Source of the DNA: JBAXBF01 sp034429745
GTDB lineage: Bacteria; Chloroflexota; Anaerolineae; Anaerolineales; DRKV01
NCBI GenBank assembly: GCA_034429745.1
Contig: DAOUFY010000080.1
Location: forward strand, 1-5,613
Length of the DNA stretch: 5,613 nt
Direction of reading: 5' to 3'
Shown here: positions 1 to 4,800 of the stretch, piece after piece
Numbering within the stretch: position 1 is the stretch's first letter
Layout of the letters: every line of letters starts with the position of its first letter
The notes under the pieces: model-generated
Told to the model about the DNA's origin: nothing
Seen by the model: only the letters and a program-made list of their open reading frames with translations
The model's database searches: none
Made by a program: the position numbers and the translations under genes

Positions 1-1482
1 TCCAACTTAGGAAAAGAATATGCAATGCTCATCAACGGCAAAGATGTTTCTGCAAGTGAGAAAATTGAAGATCGCTCTCCTGTAAATACAGATTGGGTTT
101 TGGCTATCATGCAAAAAGGAAATCAGGAGCATGCTCGCCAAGCTGTTCAAGCTGCTCATAAAGCTTTTCCATCTTGGAGCCGAACTCCTTGGCAAAAACG
201 GGTTGAACTCTTGCGCAAAGTTGCCGGGCTTATTGAAGAACGAATCTTTGAACTAGCACCTGCCTTATCGCTAGAAGTAGGTAAAAACCGCCTAGAAGCT
301 CTAGGTGATATCCAAGAAGCCATTGATCTGATCTATTACAATTGCGACCAAATGGAGAAAAACAATGGTTTTATCGTCCAAATGGGAAAGGATCCTCTGG
401 TTGGTTATGAAGCCAAAAACATCTCTATGTTGAGACCATATGGTGTTTGGCTCGTCATAAGTCCTTTCAATTTCCCATTTGCACTTACTGGAGGACCAAT
501 GGGAGCAGCTCTTGTTGCAGGCAATACCGTAGTAGTAAAGCCGGCTTCTGACACCCCTTGGGTGGTTCGCCTGCTTATTGATTGTTTTCATGATGCAGGG
601 CTGCCAGATGGTGTCGTCAATTTTGTTACCGGCCCAGGCGGAACCGTTGGCCAAGCACTAGTAGAAAGCCCAGAAATTGCGGGAGTAACCTTCACCGGCT
701 CCTATGATGTAGGTATGAAAATGTACCGCGATTTTGCTCAGGGCATTTACGTCCGTCCTATTATTCTTGAGCTTGGTGGCAAGAATCCAGTTATCGTCTC
801 GCGCCATGCCGATCTCGAACGCGCGGCACTTGGCATTATGCGTTCAGCCTTTGGCTTGCAAGGCCAGAAATGCTCTGCTGCTTCACGCGTTTATGTAGAG
901 GAACCGGTGTACGATAAACTGTTGGCTCTGCTTAAAGAAAAAACCGAACAGCTCATCGTCGGTGATCCGACCGAAAGAAATGTATATCTTGGACCAGTAA
1001 TCAACAGTAAAGCTTATGCAGATTTTAAGGAATTTACTGAAGAACTTAATCAATCGGGACAATTTTTAACCGGCGGAAAAGTGAAAAGCGGCGGCCTTTT
1101 TGATAAGGGATACTACTGCGAACCCACTATTTCTATCAATGTTCCCTTCCAGCACCGCTTATGGAAATACGAAATGTTCCTACCGATTACAATGGTCAAC
1201 AAAGTCAGCAGCCTTGATGAAGCAATGCGTCTTAGCAACGATATTCACTATGGGTTAACAGCCGGCTTCTATGGAGCAGAAAACGAAATAGAATGGTTCT
1301 TTGATAATATTGAAGCCGGGGTTACTTATGCCAATCGTCCTCAAGGCGCAACCACCGGCGCATGGCCCGGCTACCAGCCCTTTGGTGGATGGAAAGGTTC
1401 AGGCTCCAGCGGTAAAAATGCCGGGGGACTATACTATCTGCCACTGTATATGCACGAACAAATCCATACAACAATCATCTAA
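1..1482 (+). CDS. Aldehyde dehydrogenase, P5C dehydrogenase (RocA)-like; 5' end outside window
   Basis: This is an NAD(P)-dependent aldehyde dehydrogenase that most likely oxidises glutamate-gamma-semialdehyde (from P5C) to glutamate in the cytoplasm, in proline or arginine breakdown. The frame is open from base 1 and the residues before ATG 25 (LGKEYAMLINGK) match the conserved N-terminal stretch of the family. I therefore read ATG 25 as internal, with some tens of residues missing. Counting from that Met, the family residues are: oxyanion Asn149 in SPFNFPF, cofactor-binding Lys172, the TFTGS loop at 222-226, general base Glu249 in LELGGK, and catalytic Cys283 in GQKCSA. The C-terminal QPFGG and the KNAGG stretch resemble P5C dehydrogenases. 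One oddity is EMFLP (383-387), where many relatives have E-x-F-G-P. The gene converges on the methyltransferase with a 4-base gap. The superfamily call is firm; the substrate is inferred and another semialdehyde is possible. Confidence 0.9.
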   Translation, partial: SNLGKEYAMLINGKDVSASEKIEDRSPVNTDWVLAIMQKGNQEHARQAVQAAHKAFPSWSRTPWQKRVELLRKVAGLIEERIFELAPALSLEVGKNRLEALGDIQEAIDLIYYNCDQMEKNNGFIVQMGKDPLVGYEAKNISMLRPYGVWLVISPFNFPFALTGGPMGAALVAGNTVVVKPASDTPWVVRLLIDCFHDAGLPDGVVNFVTGPGGTVGQALVESPEIAGVTFTGSYDVGMKMYRDFAQGIYVRPIILELGGKNPVIVSRHADLERAALGIMRSAFGLQGQKCSAASRVYVEEPVYDKLLALLKEKTEQLIVGDPTERNVYLGPVINSKAYADFKEFTEELNQSGQFLTGGKVKSGGLFDKGYYCEPTISINVPFQHRLWKYEMFLPITMVNKVSSLDEAMRLSNDIHYGLTAGFYGAENEIEWFFDNIEAGVTYANRPQGATTGAWPGYQPFGGWKGSGSSGKNAGGLYYLPLYMHEQIHTTII

Positions 1483-1486
1483 CAGA

Positions 1487-2275
1487 TTAGCTTCTTATTA
1501 TTGAAGATCTACGCTGCCGTACGGCTTCAAAGAGGATTATTCCTGCCGCTACGGCAGCGTTTAATGACTCACAATCTTTTGCCATAGGAATAGAGATACG
1601 CTGTGTAGCCAGCTCTTGAGCTTCCTTTCCAGCTCCCCTTGCTTCACTTCCAATAATCAAAGCAAATTGTTGCCGATAGTCAACTTGATCATATAGTAAT
1701 TCGGCTTCTGCTTCAGCCACATAGCATGGAATACCTTTTAATATTTCTCGTATCTCTTCCCAGCCAGCTAAGTGAATTGCCAAATAAAAATGAGCTCCCA
1801 TGGCGGCGCGCATCACCTTAGGTGAAAATACATCTACTGTGGAGGGAGGGATCAAAACCAATTCTACTCCAGCTGCCCACCCTGTGCGCAGCATCGTTCC
1901 CATATTCCCCGGATCGCTTATTTCAGCAGGCACAAATATCATGGATGGAATTTTAGGCAACGGAAGAGCTCTTCTTTTCAATACAGCCATTATACCTTGT
2001 GAGGTTTCAGTATTACTAATTCTTTCCATTACATCAGCCTTTACGAATTCTAAAGGTACTCTTTTTGCTATTAATTCCTCAATTAAGCACTTTCCACGCG
2101 AAGTAAGCATTTCCTCAGCTACCAACACAAAAACAAAATCTTGGCTTGAATGCAAAGCTTCCTCAACCAGCCTCACTCCTTCACAAACCAGCTTCATGTG
2201 CTCATAACGGCTGCGTGATTTGGATAATAACTCTCTAACAAGCTGTATTTTAGAGTTGTGGATTGAAGTTATCAC
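1487..2275 (-). CDS. SpoU/TrmH-family RNA 2'-O-ribose methyltransferase
   Basis: The product is a SAM-dependent methyltransferase of the SPOUT (trefoil-knot) class that methylates a ribose in rRNA or tRNA; the exact target cannot be read from the sequence. The 262 residues are full length. An N-terminal substrate-binding domain (about 20-100, with CEGVRLVEEAL at 31-41) is followed by the SpoU catalytic domain (about 112-255). All three motifs are present: DPGNMGTMLRT (121-131, Asn124 and Arg130), IIGSEARG (207-214, Glu211), and IPMAKDCESLNAAVAAG (229-245, Ser237-Leu238-Asn239). The start is GTG at 2275, preceded by a GGTAAGG element six bases away, and the N-terminus (MITSIHN) fits the family. 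The gene follows rplT on the same strand, a familiar order for this kind of methyltransferase, but a hairpin terminator lies between them. I see no convincing promoter of its own, so it may depend on read-through. Confidence 0.93.
   Translation of the reverse strand: MITSIHNSKIQLVRELLSKSRSRYEHMKLVCEGVRLVEEALHSSQDFVFVLVAEEMLTSRGKCLIEELIAKRVPLEFVKADVMERISNTETSQGIMAVLKRRALPLPKIPSMIFVPAEISDPGNMGTMLRTGWAAGVELVLIPPSTVDVFSPKVMRAAMGAHFYLAIHLAGWEEIREILKGIPCYVAEAEAELLYDQVDYRQQFALIIGSEARGAGKEAQELATQRISIPMAKDCESLNAAVAAGIILFEAVRQRRSSIIRS
1511..1560. repeat. Perfect 11-bp inverted repeat inside the methyltransferase 3' end
   Basis: The arms ACGCTGCCGTA (1511-1521) and TACGGCAGCGT (1550-1560) are perfect reverse complements, separated by 28 bases. 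The left arm also runs into a 10-base self-palindrome, GCCGTACGGC (1516-1525). The arms encode parts of the motif-3 helix (NAAVA and AVRQR), so the coding constraint is strong. The position, 28 bases past the end of the convergent dehydrogenase gene, would suit a transcription stop for that gene. However, only TTT follows the right arm, and no U-run follows on the other strand. The function is uncertain. Confidence 0.5.
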
Positions 2276-2313
2276 AAATTACCTTACCTCTGTTAATTCA
2301 AGTTGATTGCCTT

Positions 2314-2358
2314 AAAAATTCTACCTCACAAAGTGTAATTCTTCGTGAGGTAGAATTT
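2314..2358 (-). terminator. Intrinsic terminator of the infC-rpmI-rplT operon
   Basis: The arms 2316-2329 (AAATTCTACCTCAC) and 2345-2358 (GTGAGGTAGAATTT) pair perfectly over 14 bp around a 15-base loop. Read on the minus strand, the stem ends in a run of five T (2318-2314). On the plus strand the stem is followed by ATATGT, so the orientation favours the minus strand. The hairpin begins 29 bases past the rplT stop and lies before the methyltransferase start. The U-run is short, so some read-through into the methyltransferase gene is plausible. Confidence 0.8.
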
Positions 2359-2387
2359 ATATGTAATGCTAAAGAGTACTCGTTTTT

Positions 2388-2738
2388 TTATTTTTCTTGA
2401 GCTTTGAGGACAATTTCTGCAAATGTACGTGGATCGCGGACTGCAATATCTGCTAACATTTTTCGGTTGATCATCATGCCTTTATTTTTCATAGCATGAA
2501 TCAGTGCGCTATATTTCGTGCCGTTCAAGCGAGCTGCGGCATTGATGCGTGCGATCCATAATTGCCGCAAATCTCTTTTCCGAGTACGGCGATCTCGGAA
2601 AGCATACCACAGACTTTTGAGCATAGCTTCATTCGCCCTGCGAAAAAGCCTATGTCTTGTCCCAAATTGTCCTTTTGTAAACTTCAACACTTTTTTATGT
2701 CGTAAATGACGATGCGGTCCGGTTTTTACACGAGCCAT
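2388..2738 (-). CDS. rplT: 50S ribosomal protein L20
   Basis: L20 is a primary 23S rRNA-binding protein needed early in 50S assembly; in several bacteria it also represses its own operon by binding the mRNA. The 116 residues are the usual length for the family. The basic N-terminal extension (MARVKTGPHRHLRHKKVLK) is followed by the conserved KGQFGTRHRLFRRANEAM block at 22-39, RDRRTRKRDLRQLWIARINAAAR at about 49-71, and the C-terminal globular part (LNGTKY, then NRKMLADIAVRDP). The ATG at 2738 has a very strong AGGAGGTGA upstream, with a 10-base gap from AGGAGG to ATG. It is the last gene of the infC-rpmI-rplT unit, 89 bases after rpmI, and that gap can fold into a nested hairpin ending at the ribosome-binding site. 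Confidence 0.98.
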   Translation of the reverse strand: MARVKTGPHRHLRHKKVLKFTKGQFGTRHRLFRRANEAMLKSLWYAFRDRRTRKRDLRQLWIARINAAARLNGTKYSALIHAMKNKGMMINRKMLADIAVRDPRTFAEIVLKAQEK

Positions 2739-2754
2739 AATTAAATCACCTCCT

Positions 2755-2808
2755 GCAAACCACTGAACGTCGGTATATGCCTACCAGTTGCAAACATTCA
2801 ACAGTTGC
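2755..2808 (-). promoter_or_regulatory. Possible translational control element in front of rplT
   Basis: Read as minus-strand RNA, the rpmI-rplT gap offers three nested pairings. They are GCAAC (2808-2804) with GTTTGC (2760-2755), allowing a one-base bulge; TGAATG (2800-2795) with CGTTCA (2769-2764), including one G-U pair; and GGTA (2785-2782) with TACC (2775-2772), closing a six-base loop. The outermost 3' arm directly abuts the AGGAGG of rplT, so folding or protein binding there could affect L20 translation. L20 is known to autoregulate this operon in E. coli and Bacillus; that this fold is an L20 site is inference. Confidence 0.4.
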
Positions 2809-2827
2809 ACTAATAAATTTTTAACCG

Positions 2828-3061
2828 TTATTCCTTGCCTAAATAAGGCGCTAGGCGTTTAACCCGTTTGATAATTTTTTCGCCTTCAACAGGTATCATT
2901 TCCATAAAAAGACGTTTCGTGCGTTTTGGGGTATGCCTTCTTAAGTGGCTTTTCCCAATTTTCGTGCGCATCAATTTGCCCGACCCTGTCAGGCGAAATC
3001 TTTTTGAAGTTGCTTTATGTGTCTTTATTTTGTACTTCGTTGTCTTAACCTTTCGAGCCAC
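2828..3061 (-). CDS. rpmI: 50S ribosomal protein L35
   Basis: L35 is a small, very basic protein of the large ribosomal subunit. I chose GTG at 3061, giving 77 residues beginning (M)ARKVKTTKYKIKTHKATSKRF. The other in-frame GTG, at 3070, overlaps the only good Shine-Dalgarno (AAAGGAG, 3076-3070), whereas the GTG at 3061 lies 8 bases past it. Family features are the KIKTHKATSKRF motif, TGSGKLMR and the basic GKSHLRRHTPKRTKR stretch. The C-terminus (EKIIKRVKRLAPYLGKE) is slightly longer than in the shortest L35 proteins. It is the middle gene of the operon, 34 bases after infC. Confidence 0.96.
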   Translation of the reverse strand: MARKVKTTKYKIKTHKATSKRFRLTGSGKLMRTKIGKSHLRRHTPKRTKRLFMEMIPVEGEKIIKRVKRLAPYLGKE

Positions 3062-3069
3062 TCCAATCA

Positions 3070-3076
3070 CTCCTTT
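3070..3076 (-). promoter_or_regulatory. Ribosome-binding site that decides the rpmI start
   Basis: AAAGGAG on the minus strand occupies 3076-3070. Its last G is the first base of the upstream GTG at 3070, so it cannot serve that codon. It is spaced 8 bases from the GTG at 3061, which supports the shorter 77-residue L35. Confidence 0.75.
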
Positions 3077-3095
3077 GAATTTTTATTCTAAATAT

Positions 3096-3704
3096 TTATT
3101 CCTCTGCTTCTTCTTTAACTTCACTCGGCTCTTGAGCTGCAGGTTCTTTGCTTACTTCTGTCTTTGATGAGGACTTTTTGCCTTTCACTCTCGCCGGTGC
3201 TAAAACCATCAGCAAGCTCCTCCCTTCAGGGCTTGGTTCCTGCTCAATTACGGCGACATCCTTTAATTCTTCCGCAACCAATCGCAAATCTTCTAAGGCA
3301 ATTTCAGGGTAAGTAATCTCTCGTCCTCTAAAACGAATGCGCACTTTAACTTTCATTCCTGCTTCTAGCCAACGCCGCGCATCCCTAACCTTGAAGAAAC
3401 GGTGATGCGGATTGGTTTTTGGTCTCAAACGAATTTCTTTAACCTCTATCTTCGTTTGCGCTTTACGTGCTTCTCGTTCCTTTTTCTCGTGCTCATAAAG
3501 AAACTTTCCATAATTCATTACTCGGCATACCGGCGGATCTGCATTAGGTGCTACTTCTACAAGATCATAGCCCTCTTCATTTGCAATCCGCAGGGCTTCG
3601 CCTAAAGTTACCACACCAATATTTGAACCATCTGAGCCAATTAAGCGAACTTGCTTCGCACGTATTTGATTATTTACTCGATACGTTTCTGTACTGATGG
3701 GCAT
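3096..3704 (-). CDS. infC: Translation initiation factor IF-3
   Basis: IF-3 binds the 30S subunit, keeps the 50S subunit off, and checks the start codon and initiator tRNA. The 202-residue frame has the N-terminal domain at about 6-75 (YRVNNQIRAKQVRLI, then GYDLVEVAPNADPPVCRVMNYGKF), a lysine-rich linker helix (HEKKEREARKAQ), and the C-terminal domain at about 85-172 (KEIRLRPKTNPH, KVRIRFRGREITYPE, GRSLLMVLAP). A low-complexity Lys/Glu/Ser tail of about 28 residues extends beyond the folded part and makes it longer than the usual 170-180 residues. ATG 3704 follows AGGAGG by only 2 bases; an in-frame ATC at 3698 sits at an ideal 8. infC often uses rare start codons for autoregulation, so AUC may be the true start. 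It is the first gene of the infC-rpmI-rplT unit. Confidence 0.97.
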   Translation of the reverse strand: MPISTETYRVNNQIRAKQVRLIGSDGSNIGVVTLGEALRIANEEGYDLVEVAPNADPPVCRVMNYGKFLYEHEKKEREARKAQTKIEVKEIRLRPKTNPHHRFFKVRDARRWLEAGMKVKVRIRFRGREITYPEIALEDLRLVAEELKDVAVIEQEPSPEGRSLLMVLAPARVKGKKSSSKTEVSKEPAAQEPSEVKEEAEE

Positions 3705-3706
3705 TC

Positions 3707-3712
3707 CCTCCT
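3707..3712 (-). promoter_or_regulatory. infC Shine-Dalgarno with unusual spacing
   Basis: AGGAGG is read on the minus strand from 3712 to 3707. It lies 2 bases before ATG 3704, which is tight, but 8 bases before the in-frame ATC at 3698. An in-frame TAG at 3713-3711 overlaps it, so no start further upstream is possible. Confidence 0.7.
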
Positions 3713-3737
3713 AATGATGTAATTACACACTATCAAC

Positions 3738-3763
3738 AAAGATGACTCTAACGACTCATCCTT
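3738..3763 (-). promoter_or_regulatory. Hairpin in the infC leader
   Basis: In the predicted infC leader RNA, AAGGATGA (3763-3756) can pair with TCATCTTT (3745-3738), giving 8 pairs including one G-U around a 10-base loop. No U-run follows, so it is not a terminator. It sits just inside the predicted transcript start and could stabilise the 5' end or be a regulatory site; neither is shown. Confidence 0.35.
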
Positions 3764-3779
3764 CCTAAACTAAGCCACA

Positions 3780-3809
3780 ATCATACCACAAGGATTATCT
3801 ATTCGTCAA
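3780..3809 (-). promoter_or_regulatory. Sigma70-type promoter of the infC operon
   Basis: On the minus strand, a -35 box TTGACG (3809-3804) is followed by an 18-base spacer and a -10 box TATGAT (3785-3780). Each hexamer matches the consensus at five of six positions. A TGG immediately before the -10 box provides an extended -10 element. Transcription would start near 3771-3774, giving a leader of about 70 bases before infC. The promoter lies wholly in the tpiA-infC gap, so the translation operon can be expressed independently of tpiA. Confidence 0.78.
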
Positions 3810-3831
3810 CCATTATTTCAAACAAATGTGC

Positions 3832-4590
3832 TTATTTTTCAGCCGCTTGGGTGATTAAGCAAAATTCCTCTGCTTTTAAGCTAGCTCCTCCTACCAAAGC
3901 ACCATCAATATCGGATTGTGAGAAAAATTCTGCTGCGTTTTTAGAGGTTACCGACCCTCCGTATAATATTCTAATCTCTTGACTTGCGACCTCTCCAAAT
4001 AACTTTGCTAATGTCGCGCGGACTGAGTCCCTAATAATCGTATTCGCTAATTCACCGCTTGCAGCTTTGCCGGTTCCAATTGCCCATACAGGCTCGTAAG
4101 CGATGATTAATTCAGCAGCGCTTTTTATCACAACATCCTTCAAGCCCTCTATAAGCTGTCGCTGGACAACCGCTTCTGTCTTGCCGGCTTCATTTTCCTC
4201 AAGAGTTTCCCCAACACAAACAATAGGGATGAGTTGATGAGTTAAAGCAGCTTTGACTTTGCGATTCACAGTTTCATCTGTCTCTCCGAAGTATGCTCTC
4301 CGTTCTGAATGTCCTATGATTACGTAGGAACAAAATTCCTTAACCATCAACGGAGAAATTTCGCCAGTATATGCTCCGCTGACTTCCCAAAACAAATCCT
4401 GTGCTCCTACATAAATATCTGTCCCTTCAAGCATTTCTGCAACTGCCATTAAAGCTGTAAAGGGAGGACACAGTACTTTTTCAACGTGATGAATGGCTTG
4501 CAATCCCGTAACTAAATCAGTAACCAATGTCCGCGCTTCAGCTACAGTTTTATTCATCTTCCAATTACCAGCTACACAAGGTGTTCTCAT
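3832..4590 (-). CDS. tpiA: Triosephosphate isomerase
   Basis: The product interconverts dihydroxyacetone phosphate and glyceraldehyde-3-phosphate in glycolysis and gluconeogenesis, as a cytoplasmic TIM-barrel enzyme that normally works as a dimer. The 252 residues match the usual length. Catalytic and binding residues are all visible: Asn9 and Lys11 in GNWKMN, His94 in IIGHSERR, Glu166 in AYEPVWAIGTG with the flexible loop 6 (about 167-177), and the phosphate-binding YGGSV (210-214) and GALVGGASL (230-238) motifs. The ATG at 4590 follows AAAGGAG with a 4-base gap, and MRTPCVAGNWKMN is a normal N-terminus. It lies 127 bases upstream of infC on the same strand with no visible terminator between, so partial co-transcription is possible. 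It is separated from the gap and pgk genes that often accompany it; neither is in the window. Confidence 0.98.
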   Translation of the reverse strand: MRTPCVAGNWKMNKTVAEARTLVTDLVTGLQAIHHVEKVLCPPFTALMAVAEMLEGTDIYVGAQDLFWEVSGAYTGEISPLMVKEFCSYVIIGHSERRAYFGETDETVNRKVKAALTHQLIPIVCVGETLEENEAGKTEAVVQRQLIEGLKDVVIKSAAELIIAYEPVWAIGTGKAASGELANTIIRDSVRATLAKLFGEVASQEIRILYGGSVTSKNAAEFFSQSDIDGALVGGASLKAEEFCLITQAAEK

Positions 4591-4660
4591 ACGGCTCCTT
4601 TATGTTGTTTCTATATGTTTTTTACATTTTACTACAAAAACCTATTTACGTAGGAAAAAA

Positions 4661-4689
4661 TTAATAAATTCTGGTAAAATTCTGGACAA
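4661..4689 (-). promoter_or_regulatory. Candidate tpiA promoter (weak)
   Basis: On the minus strand, TTGTCC (4689-4684) and TATTAA (4666-4661) are 17 bases apart, each matching the sigma70 consensus at four of six positions. This would give a leader of roughly 60 bases. The surrounding DNA is AT-rich, so chance matches are likely. Confidence 0.3.
4666..4685. repeat. Tandem 9-bp direct repeat with 11-bp period
   Basis: AAATTCTGG occurs at 4666-4674 and again, identically, at 4677-4685. The 11-base period places both copies on the same face of the helix. They fall in the tpiA/sensor divergent gap and span the spacer of the candidate tpiA promoter, where a regulator could bind. No further copy is evident nearby. 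Confidence 0.4.
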
Positions 4690-4800
4690 GCATCCATCTC
4701 TTTCTCACAAAAGACCATTGGCATTCAACTTGCAACCGTTCGTTTACCAATAATTGAATTCCCTTTAATTTTTTAGCTCTCTTCGTAAGGCATAGTTCTG

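Noticed and set aside
25..27. ATG 25 as the true start of the dehydrogenase
   Set aside because: The frame is open upstream to base 1 and encodes the LGKEY stretch typical of the family before this Met; there is also no well-spaced ribosome-binding site.
301..654. Minus-strand open frame of 117 codons
   Set aside because: It lies entirely inside the strongly supported dehydrogenase and its translation shows no recognisable domain; it is an antisense shadow.
1800..2207. Plus-strand open frame of 135 codons
   Set aside because: It is antisense to the catalytic region of the methyltransferase, whose motifs are intact, and it has no convincing ribosome-binding site.
3068..3070. GTG at 3070 as the L35 start
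   Set aside because: It overlaps the only Shine-Dalgarno, which is correctly spaced for the GTG at 3061 instead.
4641..4654. Small inverted repeat CCTA/TAGG in the tpiA upstream region
   Set aside because: A four-base stem around a six-base loop in AT-rich DNA is expected by chance and has no U-run.
4730..4769. Possible promoter for the seven-helix gene (TTGCAA with TAATTG, or TTTAAT)
   Set aside because: The spacings are 15 bases or otherwise unsuitable and the boxes are poor; I cannot support a specific promoter.
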